Shown here in pieces: positions 28,076 to 37,212 of a stretch of DNA of 64,000 bases (position 1 is its first letter; each line of letters begins with the position of its first letter). The notes below the pieces were generated by a model. It saw only the letters and a program-made list of their open reading frames with translations, made no database searches and was not told the DNA's origin. Origin of the DNA: Promethearchaeota archaeon (GTDB lineage Archaea > Asgardarchaeota > Lokiarchaeia > Sigyniarchaeales > SOKP01); the NCBI GenBank assembly GCA_019057795.1, contig JAHLWS010000021.1:40260-104259 (forward strand), in the 5' to 3' direction. The position numbers and the translations under genes were made by a program.

Positions 28076-28909
28076 TTAATCAACCCAAAAATCTTTTGCC
28101 AATCGTCTTCTTGTTTGCCACAGACCACCCTTTTCAGTGAATCCAAGTACACCTTTACCTTGATCAGCGTCTTTTATTTTCCACATCCCGCTAAAAGCCC
28201 CAGTTAAAGCGCCGGATAAAACTTCAAAGCCTTGGGCGGTATATAAGTCACACTCTACTCCGCGATTAATAATAAATTTTAGTTGACGCATACCTTGCTG
28301 GTTTTTGGATTTAAGCACATCCAACAACAGTTCTACTTCGGTATCAAGTTGGTCGTTGGGCACAACCCGGTTCCATAGGTTCCATTCTACTGCTTTTTCT
28401 CCAGAGTGGAGCGCGCCGATAAGATTAATCTCTTTAGCTCTCCGTCGACCTATAAGTCGAGATAATCGCGTAGTACCGCCCCATCCGGGAGTTATTCCGA
28501 CGTCTACTTCGGGCATGCCCCACTTCGAGCGCTCAGTGGCAATTACAAAATCACACACCATCGTAATTTCCAAACCGCCACCTACTGCATAACCGTCTAC
28601 TGCTGCAATTGTGATTTTATCGAGTTCCTCGATTTGATTCGCCATATTTTGATAGTATCGACATCTTCGAGTTATATCGTTAGCGTTTCCCCATTTAATC
28701 ATTTCTTTAATATCATCGCCCACGCAGAAGTTATCCCCCGCGCCCTTGATAACTAAGAATTTGAGTTTTGTAGACTGCCTTACGATTTCTATAGCGGCAA
28801 CTATCTCTTCAGAAAGTTTCATGCTTAACGCGTTCATGACATCAGGTCGATTGAGCGTTATCCAAGCCACTTGGTCCGTCTCTTTATATATTAAATTTTC
28901 GAATTTCAT
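28076..28909 (-). CDS. Enoyl-CoA hydratase/isomerase family protein
   Basis: 277-residue crotonase-fold enzyme. Motifs: NRPDVMNALSMKL (about 20-32), the oxyanion-hole loop GAGDNFCVGDDIKEM (about 56-70), AAVDGYAVGGGLEITMVCDF (about 103-122) and GMPEVDVGITPGWGGTTRL (about 131-149). Glu in MPEV is at the catalytic position; Pro/Gly at the second site leaves the exact reaction open (hydratase, isomerase or hydrolase). It acts in acyl-CoA metabolism. The last codons are echoed at 27231-27270. Confidence 0.88.
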   Translation of the reverse strand: MKFENLIYKETDQVAWITLNRPDVMNALSMKLSEEIVAAIEIVRQSTKLKFLVIKGAGDNFCVGDDIKEMIKWGNANDITRRCRYYQNMANQIEELDKITIAAVDGYAVGGGLEITMVCDFVIATERSKWGMPEVDVGITPGWGGTTRLSRLIGRRRAKEINLIGALHSGEKAVEWNLWNRVVPNDQLDTEVELLLDVLKSKNQQGMRQLKFIINRGVECDLYTAQGFEVLSGALTGAFSGMWKIKDADQGKGVLGFTEKGGLWQTRRRLAKDFWVD

Positions 28910-29125
28910 AATTTATTTTTGATTAAGTTTTATATAAATGTATAGAACATTTTTATCATTAATTATTTTTTAAAGGTTATTGGAAGAGTTGTACGCCATA
29001 CGGCTAGTTATTTTGTGGTTAGGTCATTTATGATTATTTAGTTATATTAAATTTATATTTTTTTCAATTTGAGATTAAATATGAGATAAAATTTATAAAA
29101 TACAATTACTATATTTTCTATAATA

Positions 29126-29212
29126 ATGATCTCTAATAATATTGCTTCAAGAAAATCAATACGAGCTTTTGTACTTCTAGGATATTTGCTTTTAGCATTA
29201 TTATTATTGTGA
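29126..29212 (+). CDS. Possible 28-residue membrane peptide
   Basis: ATG-started frame encoding a basic start (MISNNIASRKSIRAF) followed by a single hydrophobic helix (VLLGYLLLALLLL). It looks like a one-span membrane peptide. Its TGA overlaps the GTG of the following mini-ORF. No family recognised; may be chance. Confidence 0.25.
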   Translation: MISNNIASRKSIRAFVLLGYLLLALLLL

Positions 29213-29334
29213 GTGAAACAAATCCACTCGATCTTTTTCTTTTTAAATTTCCACGGATTTGTTCTCTCTGTGTATACAATTTAATTGAAGGAGGTCATAG
29301 GTGGGTTGGTTGCTCTATGGAGATAAAAAGTTAA
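29209..29334 (+). CDS. Possible 41-residue cysteine-containing mini-protein
   Basis: GTG-started frame ending one base before the first possible leuS start. It contains FPRICSLCVYNLIEGGHRW and WVGCS, giving a CxxC, a His and a further Cys that could bind zinc. It overlaps the preceding membrane peptide by GTGA. A shift between the two would join the helix to this motif. No family recognised. Confidence 0.3.
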   Translation: MSETNPLDLFLFKFPRICSLCVYNLIEGGHRWVGCSMEIKS

Positions 29335-29365
29335 CTTGAAAATAAAAAAAATAGTGGTAAAATTC

Positions 29366-32254
29366 ATGTATAAACCCCAAGAAATCGAAAAGAAATGGCA
29401 GGAAAAATGGGAACAAGCTAAAATTTTCGAAGCAAACCCAAATCCGGAGAAAAAGAAGCTTTTTATAACGTCTCCTTACCCATATGCTTCTGGACCTTCA
29501 CATATAGGCCATGGAAGGAGTTTTGTAAATGGAGATATATTTGCCAGGTATTATCGAGCTAAAGGCTATAATGTACTATATCCTATGGCTTTTCACATTA
29601 CAGGTACTCCTGTTTTAGCAATCTCTTCTTCTATTGAAAGAAAGGATAAAGAGACTATAGAAAGAATGAAGGACTATGTATCTTTACACACTAAAAGTCA
29701 AGAAAAGGTAGAGAAGATTGTAGAAAGTTTTGTAGATCCTTGGAATATTGTTAACTATTTTTCTAAAACAATAAAAACCGATTTTAAATCGATAGGAATG
29801 AGTTTAGATTGGAGAAGGGAATTTACTACGGGTGACAAGTTATATAACAAGCTGATTGAGTGGCAATATTACAAATTATCTGAGTTAGGGTACTTGGAAA
29901 AAGGCGAATATCCCATTCTTTATTGTATGCGATGCGAAAATGCTGTAGGAGAGGACGATATAGCAAGTGGAGACGAACTTGATTTGAACATAAACGAATA
30001 CATTTGTATAAAATTTCCGTTTGAAGACGCTTATTTAGTACCTTCTACCTTAAGACCAGAAACGATATATGGTGCGACTAATCTATGGATAAACCCAAAT
30101 GGGGCGTATGTTTACGCTAAAGTCAACGGAGAGAAGTGGATTATTTCTGAAGATGCAACCAATCTTTTAAAAAATCAAAATAAAAACGTTACCATACTTG
30201 AAAAAATTAGGGGAATGGAACTTATTGGTAAAAAGGTTAAGGATGTAGATGGAATCAGAGAGCTTTTAATATTACCAGGATATTTCGTAGATACTTCAGT
30301 AGCTACGGGCGTGGTCTACTCTGTGCCAGCTCATGCTCCCTATGACTACATCGCTTTAATTGATTTACAGAATAATCGTGAAATAATTAAAAAATTTAAA
30401 TTAAACAAAGAAGAAATTAGTCAAATTAAGCCAATTCAAATTATAGATTTAGAAGGCTTCGATGAGATTCCAGCAAAAATTTACTGTGAAAAATTTGGAG
30501 TTCAATCTCAAGAAGATGTAGAGAAATTAGATAACGCAACTTCCGAAAATTATAAAACTGAATATTATAACGGCACTTTAAATGAGAAATGTGGAAAATA
30601 CGAAGGAAAACAGGTAAAAGAAGCAGTAGAGAATGTTATTGTGGATTTAATTGAGAGAAATAAGGCAGACAAATTCTACCTTCCAATTACTAATAATCTT
30701 AAATGCAAGTGTGGAGAGCAGGTGATCGTCTCAATTATGAAAGATCAATGGTTTCTAAATTTCAATGCGGGAAATTGGAAGCAGAAAGCATTTGAGTGCC
30801 TAAATAAAATGGAAATTGCCCCTAAAAAATATAGAATGAATTTTGAACATATATTTAATTGGTTGGAAAAGAGACCTTGTGCTAGAAAAAGAGGTTTAGG
30901 CACGAAACTTCCATTTGATAAAGATTGGATTATTGAATCTTTAAGCGACTCTACAATATACATGAGCTTCTATACTATATTACATTTAATAAAAAAGAAT
31001 AACATCAAACCAGAACAGCTTACACCAGAATTTTTTGACTATGTTTACTTAGATAAAGGTGATATCGAAGACTTGTCAAAAAAGACTAGCGTTGATTCGA
31101 AAGTATTGAAGCAAATGCAAGACGAATTTTCCTATTGGTATCCCGTTGATCATCGACACACAGCTATAATGCACATATCTAATCATTTGAGTTTCTATAT
31201 TTTCCATCATGTGGCTATATTTCCAGAAAAACAGTGGCCAAGAATTATTTCCCTTATTGAACCCGTAATTATAGAAGGTCAGAAAATGGGTAAGTCAAAA
31301 GGAAACGTTATTTCATTGGCAGATATTCAAATGAATTACTCCGCGGATTTATTTAGGTTTTATATATCCCATAGCGCAGATTTTGGAATAATCGTAGATT
31401 GGAGGGAAAAACAGATACATACCGTAAAAAATCATATTAATCGATTTTACTCCTTTATCACAAAAAATATCAACAGAATAAGTGATTTTGACGGTAAAAT
31501 TGAAGATTTAAGCACAAAATATTCAAAAATTATCTTATCAAAGTGTATAAGAAAAATAATCGAAGCAGAAAGTGGATTGAAGGAACTCAATTTAAGGAAA
31601 TACCTTCAATTATCATTTTACGAGGTTTTTAACTTATTACAAGAACTTAATAAGTACTCTAAAGATGAAAACGATCAAACGGAAGTATATAAGATTGTAT
31701 TTCCTGAATGGATCCAAATTCTTTCTTTAGCCATGCCTCACTTATGTGAAGAACTATGGGAATTAATGGGAAATACAGAGTTTTTATCAAAGACAGTTTG
31801 GGGTGATTTTAGCAGAAAGCATATAAATAACGAGCTCGAAAAAGAGTTTGAATATATTTCTAGCATTGTGGACGATATTTTAAACATAAAAAAAATAGTG
31901 AAATCTGGCGATTCAAGTAATATTTATTTATACACGGCTCCTAAATGGAAATATGAGGTTTATGATGTAATTATTTTAAAGAAGGGAAATTTCAATGACA
32001 TTATTGATGAGTGTAAGCTCGATAGTGGCTTAATGAAAAACAAAAATTTGATTTCATTTGTTAAAAACCAAATAAAAGATAGAATCTGGGAAAAAGAATT
32101 AATAAGATTAGATGAGAAGGAGTTAATAAAAGAATATAAAGGCTACATTGAAAAAAGGATAAACAATGTAATAATTATTAATTCAGAGTACGATCCGAAA
32201 AACCGCTTAATAAAAACTATTCCATATAGGCCAGCAATTTATGTAGAAATCTAA
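29366..32254 (+). CDS. leuS: Leucyl-tRNA synthetase
   Basis: Class I aminoacyl-tRNA synthetase of the archaeal/eukaryotic-cytosolic type, 962 residues from ATG 29366. The HIGH motif is in ASGPSHIGHGRSFVNGD (about residue 46), the editing (CP1) insert contains LRPETIYGATNLW, and the KMSKS loop reads KMGKSKGN (about residue 640). The C-terminal anticodon-binding domain contains MPHLCEELWELMG. The frame extends ten codons upstream to TTG 29336, but MYKPQEIEKKWQ is the usual family start. It is essential for translation and stands alone. Confidence 0.96.
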   Translation: MYKPQEIEKKWQEKWEQAKIFEANPNPEKKKLFITSPYPYASGPSHIGHGRSFVNGDIFARYYRAKGYNVLYPMAFHITGTPVLAISSSIERKDKETIERMKDYVSLHTKSQEKVEKIVESFVDPWNIVNYFSKTIKTDFKSIGMSLDWRREFTTGDKLYNKLIEWQYYKLSELGYLEKGEYPILYCMRCENAVGEDDIASGDELDLNINEYICIKFPFEDAYLVPSTLRPETIYGATNLWINPNGAYVYAKVNGEKWIISEDATNLLKNQNKNVTILEKIRGMELIGKKVKDVDGIRELLILPGYFVDTSVATGVVYSVPAHAPYDYIALIDLQNNREIIKKFKLNKEEISQIKPIQIIDLEGFDEIPAKIYCEKFGVQSQEDVEKLDNATSENYKTEYYNGTLNEKCGKYEGKQVKEAVENVIVDLIERNKADKFYLPITNNLKCKCGEQVIVSIMKDQWFLNFNAGNWKQKAFECLNKMEIAPKKYRMNFEHIFNWLEKRPCARKRGLGTKLPFDKDWIIESLSDSTIYMSFYTILHLIKKNNIKPEQLTPEFFDYVYLDKGDIEDLSKKTSVDSKVLKQMQDEFSYWYPVDHRHTAIMHISNHLSFYIFHHVAIFPEKQWPRIISLIEPVIIEGQKMGKSKGNVISLADIQMNYSADLFRFYISHSADFGIIVDWREKQIHTVKNHINRFYSFITKNINRISDFDGKIEDLSTKYSKIILSKCIRKIIEAESGLKELNLRKYLQLSFYEVFNLLQELNKYSKDENDQTEVYKIVFPEWIQILSLAMPHLCEELWELMGNTEFLSKTVWGDFSRKHINNELEKEFEYISSIVDDILNIKKIVKSGDSSNIYLYTAPKWKYEVYDVIILKKGNFNDIIDECKLDSGLMKNKNLISFVKNQIKDRIWEKELIRLDEKELIKEYKGYIEKRINNVIIINSEYDPKNRLIKTIPYRPAIYVEI

Positions 32255-32269
32255 TATTGAGTTATTATT

Positions 32270-33178
32270 TTATTTTTCTTCCAAGCCATATACTTGCCTT
32301 GGAGTAAGATATTTAGGAAATTTATCTATTAAGGCTAAGCGTGTGAGAAAGCATAGATGACATTCATCTACATAAGTATCTTTATGCTTAACTTCATATT
32401 CTTTTACTAACTGAGCAGGACCTCCTCGAATTAAAGGACTACATATTGGATGAGATTCTGCATGATAATTTTTTATCAATTCTGAAAGAGGGTTTTCCCA
32501 AAAATTACCTATACTTAAACCTTGACAAATTTGGGCGTTACCAAATGGATCAACATGTATTCTTCCAAGACCCTCTAAATCTTCATAAGGGCATTCAACC
32601 ATTTCATTCCACGATCTTTGAGGTAAATTTTCAGTCAAAGTTTCAACAGCTCTTCCTCTGAACATAGCACCACCCCCTATTATTTGTTTTCCTTTTTCGT
32701 GCTCTTTTTCATTTCCTATCTCAACTGTAGGTTCATTGATACTGATTGAAGATGTTGGAATGTTTAATTTATCTGCTGTGCTTCTTGCTACTTTGGATAA
32801 GTTATCATCTTTATTTTCAAAATGAAATTCATCGTCACTTACAGTAAAATCCTTTACGCCTAAATCAGTAAGGGATTTAAGCCACACTTCTGCATCCTCA
32901 GTACAAGTTGCCCAATAAGAATTAGTTACAATTCCAATTTTAAATCCTTTTTTATTAGCGAGTTTAATCCCTTCAAGCATTATAGGATAAAACAAAAAAG
33001 GCTCTCCACCTTCAAAATAAATCCATTCTATTGTTCCAATTTTAACAGCTTCATCAAGAACTGCTCTAATTTGCTCTAAAATGAAAGTTCCTTTCGAATG
33101 AGGGCTACAATACAAAAAACAATGATCACATTCATAATTACATGTATAAGTTAGGAGAAAGTGAATACCATTTAGCAT
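32270..33178 (-). CDS. Radical SAM protein
   Basis: 302 residues. The cluster motif C-x3-C-x2-C is at Cys13, Cys17 and Cys20 (TYTCNYECDHC). FEGGEPFLFYP (about 55-65) is the SAM-binding GGE motif. Later cysteines (VECPYEDLEG, AQICQGLSIGN, HPICSPL, DECHLCFLTR) indicate a SPASM/twitch-like auxiliary cluster region, as in peptide-modifying or anaerobic-sulfatase-type enzymes. No precursor peptide gene is visible next to it. Substrate unknown. Convergent with leuS. Confidence 0.88.
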   Translation of the reverse strand: MLNGIHFLLTYTCNYECDHCFLYCSPHSKGTFILEQIRAVLDEAVKIGTIEWIYFEGGEPFLFYPIMLEGIKLANKKGFKIGIVTNSYWATCTEDAEVWLKSLTDLGVKDFTVSDDEFHFENKDDNLSKVARSTADKLNIPTSSISINEPTVEIGNEKEHEKGKQIIGGGAMFRGRAVETLTENLPQRSWNEMVECPYEDLEGLGRIHVDPFGNAQICQGLSIGNFWENPLSELIKNYHAESHPICSPLIRGGPAQLVKEYEVKHKDTYVDECHLCFLTRLALIDKFPKYLTPRQVYGLEEK

Positions 33179-33298
33179 GCTAGTTTCCCTTTGATTAAGA
33201 TTTTGAGTATATATCCAATTTAACTTAGTATTAAAATAAAGTTAATTAATAAAAATACATTTGATTCTATAAAATTTTATAAAGTAAAGTGAAGATTA

Positions 33299-34645
33299 AT
33301 GGCAGATCTAGTAAGTATGTATGAAAAATATTTTAAAGACCCAAAACGGGAACCCGTCTTAGTTGATTACGTGCGAACGCCAATAGGGCGGAGAAAAGGT
33401 ACTGTAGGCCGTCATAGAGGCGATGATTTAGTTGTACATTGTTATCATACCATTCTAAATCGTAATGATTTTGACGTAAATATAATTGGGGATTCTATTA
33501 TATCTTGCAATAGTCAAATTGGAGATTGCGCCCTGGATATTGGAAGAACTGCTGCTTTAGCAGCTCATTTACCCGTAAAAGTACCTGGAATGACAATCAA
33601 TCGTCAATGTGCTAGCGGTGCTCAATCAGTTATGTCTGCTTGGCAGGCAATTGCTTCAGGGATACACGATTGCGTTATTTGTGGAGGTGTTGAGGTGCAA
33701 AACCGATATCCAATTATGTCTGACGCTATTATTTTTGATAAGGAACAAAATAAAACAGTAATGATAGCGCCAAATAAGAAGATTTTAACTAACCCCGAAG
33801 TAGCAGAGAAGTTAAAAGAATATAGAACTTCATTTGCGGGTCAGATTAATTCTGCCCACGATTTAGGATTCCATTGGATGAAAAAATCTGGAAAAACTTT
33901 GGAAGAATTTAGACTTGAATTAGACGCTCTATCTTTTGCCTCACATCAAAAAGCTCTTACTACTTGGGATGAAAGAGGAAAAGAAATTGAACCGATTTGG
34001 TGTCCCAAGCTTGATGAAAATGGAAAACCCATATTAGACGAAAAAAACGAAGTTGCTAAAGATCCAAGTTTATCTGTATTGACCGAGAAAGACGAAGCGC
34101 CACGCCCAAATTCCACCATGGAAAAATTAGCAACTCTAAGAACGATAATCGGAAGAAAAAGCAAAGCCTTTTTAACCGCAGGTAATAGTTGCCCAACTAG
34201 CGATGGTGCGGCAGTACAACTGTGGATGACGCGTGAATTAGCCGAAGAATTTGGATTAAATATTAGGGCTACAATCGTAAATTATTTTGTGCTTGGAACC
34301 GATCCTATTTTACAACTAACAGGACCAATAGATGCCATGCCTGAAGTTTTGAAAAGAGCAAACCTGACCTTTGGCGATATGAGTTTTATAGAAATCAACG
34401 AAGCCTTTAGTCCTGTAATTTATGCAAGTTGTTACGAACTAGGGCTAGATTGGAAAGACTCTCGATTTAATCCCTGGGGTGGCGCGATTGCGTTAGGACA
34501 TCCTACAGGAGCAACGGGTACAAGATTAATTGGTACAAATATTCATCAATTAGAGCAGTCTGGAAAAGAATTTGCCATAAGTTCAATGTGTGTTGGTCTC
34601 GGAATGGGTGCCGCAACCATCGTAAGAAATGAGCATCCTAAATAA
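33299..34645 (+). CDS. Thiolase (acetyl-CoA acetyltransferase family)
   Basis: 448-residue thiolase with a complete active site: the nucleophile in NRQCASGAQSVMSAW (about residues 100-114), EINEAFSPVIYA, the histidine in WGGAIALGHPTGATGTR (about 394-410) and the second cysteine in SSMCVGLGMGAA (about 430-441). It catalyses reversible Claisen condensation or thiolysis of 3-oxoacyl-CoA. The sequence is FadA-like, with an insert of charged residues around 215-255. It probably works with the hydratase and ligases in this window. Confidence 0.92.
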   Translation: MADLVSMYEKYFKDPKREPVLVDYVRTPIGRRKGTVGRHRGDDLVVHCYHTILNRNDFDVNIIGDSIISCNSQIGDCALDIGRTAALAAHLPVKVPGMTINRQCASGAQSVMSAWQAIASGIHDCVICGGVEVQNRYPIMSDAIIFDKEQNKTVMIAPNKKILTNPEVAEKLKEYRTSFAGQINSAHDLGFHWMKKSGKTLEEFRLELDALSFASHQKALTTWDERGKEIEPIWCPKLDENGKPILDEKNEVAKDPSLSVLTEKDEAPRPNSTMEKLATLRTIIGRKSKAFLTAGNSCPTSDGAAVQLWMTRELAEEFGLNIRATIVNYFVLGTDPILQLTGPIDAMPEVLKRANLTFGDMSFIEINEAFSPVIYASCYELGLDWKDSRFNPWGGAIALGHPTGATGTRLIGTNIHQLEQSGKEFAISSMCVGLGMGAATIVRNEHPK

Positions 34646-34660
34646 AAATTCCTATTGCTC

Positions 34661-34669
34661 TTTTTTTTT
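34661..34669 (+). terminator. T9 run after thiolase gene
   Basis: Nine Ts about 15 bases after the thiolase stop, then another T-rich stretch, in the gap to the convergent sensor-kinase gene. Typical archaeal T-run terminator. Confidence 0.45.
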
Positions 34670-34731
34670 ATTTTTTATATTTTATAAATAAATTTCACTA
34701 GTATTAAGAAAAACAAAAAAAATAATCGGCC

Positions 34732-35922
34732 TTAATCTTGGGTTATTGGTAGAGTAAAGTAGAATGTCGAACCTTGGTTTCTCCCTTCCGATTCTACCCA
34801 GATCTCTCCCCCGTGGAGTTCTACGATCTTTTTTGAGATAAATAAGCCTAATCCCGTTCCGTCAGGAATAACTTGCAAGTTTTGACCGAATCGTTTAATT
34901 TTACCAAACTGTTTAAAAACCATCTGTATTTCTTCTCTTGCGAAACCAATTCCGTTATCTTTTATCGAAGTTAATATTAAATTGTTTTTAATATTAGAAT
35001 TGATTTCAATTTTCCCATTCGGTGGAGTATATTTAATAGCGTTGTTTAAAAGGTTACTCACAACTTTATGAATTTGCTCTCGTTCAAAATTTGTTATAAG
35101 GTTTGGTTCTACATCTAATTCAATTTGGTGTTTTCTTAAATCAGCAAAACCTTGAACTTCTTTTACACAAACATTAATTAGGTTGGAAAGGTTGTCATTT
35201 TTTGATTTTATCTTTGTGTATCCTGATTCTAATTCTGCAGCTTTTAAAATATCTCCTATAAGTTTTTGCAATCTATCTGCGCCATTCTTGATTGCCGTTA
35301 TCTTTGATATTGAGTAGTCATCTAATTTGCTTCTATGATAAGTCAGCAATAGATCAGAAAATCCTTTAATAGATTGTAAAGGTGTCTTTAATTCATGAGA
35401 TGTTCTTACAAACAATTCAGATTTTAATTTGTTAAGTTTTATTAGTTCTTCTTCAGATTCTTTCAAATTTTTCTCTGCTTGTTTAATATCTGTTATTTCC
35501 CTTGCTACAACCAAGAGCTTTTTCTTTTCTAAATCGACGCTAAAGAACTTTGCCGTGATCTGAAACCACAGATAGTGGCCTTTTTGATGTTTGAACCTAA
35601 TTTGATATCTATAATTCCCCTCTTCAATCCCCTTCTTAACGATGTTATTAAAAGGAATTATATCATCCTTATGTGTAATAATCATTTTAAACGTCAATTT
35701 TAAGAACTTCTTCGCAGGATATCCCAAAACTCTAGAATGGCTTTCAGCATTTATATATATCATTCTAAATTTCTCGTCATAGAGAGAAATTAAATCATCA
35801 GAATTTTCCGAAAGTATTCTATATGTTTCCTCCGATTCTTTTAATTTTATCTCTTTATTCTTACGTTCGGTAATGTCTATGAGGATCCCTCTGATCCCAA
35901 TAGGTTTTTCATCATATATCAT
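34732..35922 (-). CDS. PAS sensor histidine kinase, C-terminal part of a frameshifted gene
   Basis: 396 residues. A PAS end (ILIDITERK), a full PAS/PAC domain (about 25-150), a HisKA dimerisation helix with the phospho-acceptor in SHELKTPLQSIKGFSDLL (about 176-193) and a HATPase_c domain with N-box NLLNNAIKYTPP (about 290), DNGIGF and the G-box GTGLGLFISKKIVELHGGEI (about 352-371). The ATG at 35922 sits inside a PAS domain, so it is not the natural start. Adding one base in the 9-T run at 35960-35968 joins it in frame to the upstream ORF, giving one kinase of about 770 residues. Confidence 0.85.
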   Translation of the reverse strand: MIYDEKPIGIRGILIDITERKNKEIKLKESEETYRILSENSDDLISLYDEKFRMIYINAESHSRVLGYPAKKFLKLTFKMIITHKDDIIPFNNIVKKGIEEGNYRYQIRFKHQKGHYLWFQITAKFFSVDLEKKKLLVVAREITDIKQAEKNLKESEEELIKLNKLKSELFVRTSHELKTPLQSIKGFSDLLLTYHRSKLDDYSISKITAIKNGADRLQKLIGDILKAAELESGYTKIKSKNDNLSNLINVCVKEVQGFADLRKHQIELDVEPNLITNFEREQIHKVVSNLLNNAIKYTPPNGKIEINSNIKNNLILTSIKDNGIGFAREEIQMVFKQFGKIKRFGQNLQVIPDGTGLGLFISKKIVELHGGEIWVESEGRNQGSTFYFTLPITQD

Positions 35923-35936
35923 AGGTAGAGAATAAA

Positions 35937-37016
35937 CTAAAACAGGAAATATATCTCCGTTTTTTTTTGTGCCAGATATTCTACTCCACCTAAATTTTCC
36001 CCTTTTAAATTTCTTGAAATATTTATTAATGCTCTCCTTCTATCTGCAGGAATAAGTAACTGGAGAGAATTAATACCCTTTTCAATGTCTTCTGGACTAT
36101 ATCCAAAAAGTTCAAAACCTTTCTCGTTCACAAAGCTAAGATTTCCGAGCGCGTCTGTTTCAAATACAACTAAAGGTAACATCTTGACGAACTCTTGGAA
36201 TATTTTCTCCCTATTGATTAATTCTTTTTCTATTGTTTTTATTTTCGTGATATCTAAAGCTGTAAATGTGGTCCCTAATGAGGGAATCTTAGGATCAACT
36301 AAGGCAGAACTAAGTAAAACTTGTATGATCTTCCCATCTTTTCTCCGAAACCGCGTTTCAACGGTTCCAATCCCGTATTTACTAATTTGGTCGTATTTTT
36401 CTTTTCCTACATACTCGTATTCTTCATCTGTAGGATATACAATTCTAGCACTTTTGTTTATTAATTCCTCCCTATTGTAACCTACAAGATCGCAGAAAAA
36501 ATCGTTTACATTAACAAAGTTACGATTAACAACCATTCCAATTCCAATTGGTGCCGTTTTACATAAATTCTCTAATAAGGCTAGTTGTATCAACAAGTTT
36601 TGTTCTTCGTTCTTTTTAAAAGTATCATTTTTAAGATTACTTTTGTTAACCGAAGAGTTAGCTGTAAAATATTGAACAATCGTGTCAGGAGCTACAAGTT
36701 TAAAAGAAATATTATAAGAAATTCCATTATTTACAATTGGTTTACTCTCGTTTGCGGTTAAATTAAATTTATGGTTATTTAAAGCACACTCCTGCATCGC
36801 CTTTAAAATCTGAGAATTATTTTTATATATTTCTGAGGCTTTCCTTCCAAGATATTCTTTAATTTTTCCTCCACTAATTCTAGAACTCTCTTCGTTACTA
36901 TTTACAAGCGTGAAAGAATTATTCATTTTTTTCCAAAGTAAAGCGGGTATCGGGATGCTCTTCAATAACATCGAAAATCTCTTTTCAATATCATCAATCT
37001 TTGATTTAAATTCCAT
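35937..37016 (-). CDS. PAS domain sensor, N-terminal part of the same frameshifted kinase gene
   Basis: 359 residues from ATG 37016. Three PAS-type regions are seen: an N-terminal one (LKSIPIPALLWKKMNN onward), a second with ENLCKTAPIGIGMV and FVNVNDFFCDLVGYNREELI (about 150-270) and a third starting FQEFVKMLPLVVFETDALGN. The last reads on to GGVEYLAQ then diverges into KTEIYFLF and stops. Inserting one A in the following run restores QKKNGDIFPVLVYSLP, the normal end of a PAS core, and continues into the kinase ORF. The N-terminal layout resembles the intact kinase at 44536-46458. Confidence 0.8.
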   Translation of the reverse strand: MEFKSKIDDIEKRFSMLLKSIPIPALLWKKMNNSFTLVNSNEESSRISGGKIKEYLGRKASEIYKNNSQILKAMQECALNNHKFNLTANESKPIVNNGISYNISFKLVAPDTIVQYFTANSSVNKSNLKNDTFKKNEEQNLLIQLALLENLCKTAPIGIGMVVNRNFVNVNDFFCDLVGYNREELINKSARIVYPTDEEYEYVGKEKYDQISKYGIGTVETRFRRKDGKIIQVLLSSALVDPKIPSLGTTFTALDITKIKTIEKELINREKIFQEFVKMLPLVVFETDALGNLSFVNEKGFELFGYSPEDIEKGINSLQLLIPADRRRALINISRNLKGENLGGVEYLAQKKTEIYFLF

Positions 37017-37212
37017 GTTTAACCCCAATAATTAAAAAAAAAATGAATTATTTATAATAATATAATAAATTTTTAATTTAACTATTTGTTAATTGTATAT
37101 AGTACGAGTCGCCCTCAAATATAAGATTCACTCTTCCTCATTTAAATATTATCGTATTTTCGGAGGATAACTAATTAATAAACAAAATAATACATAATAT
37201 AGGGGTTTGATT

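Larger units (their letters stand above)
28910..29365. other. AT-rich spacer with two overlapping tiny ORFs
   Basis: About 430 bases upstream of leuS. Two candidate mini-genes at 29126-29212 and 29209-29334 are listed separately; otherwise I see only AT-rich sequence with promoter-like TATAAA stretches (for example around 29040-29100) and GGAGGT at 29290-29295, a strong Shine-Dalgarno-like sequence that is not placed before an obvious start. Confidence 0.3.
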
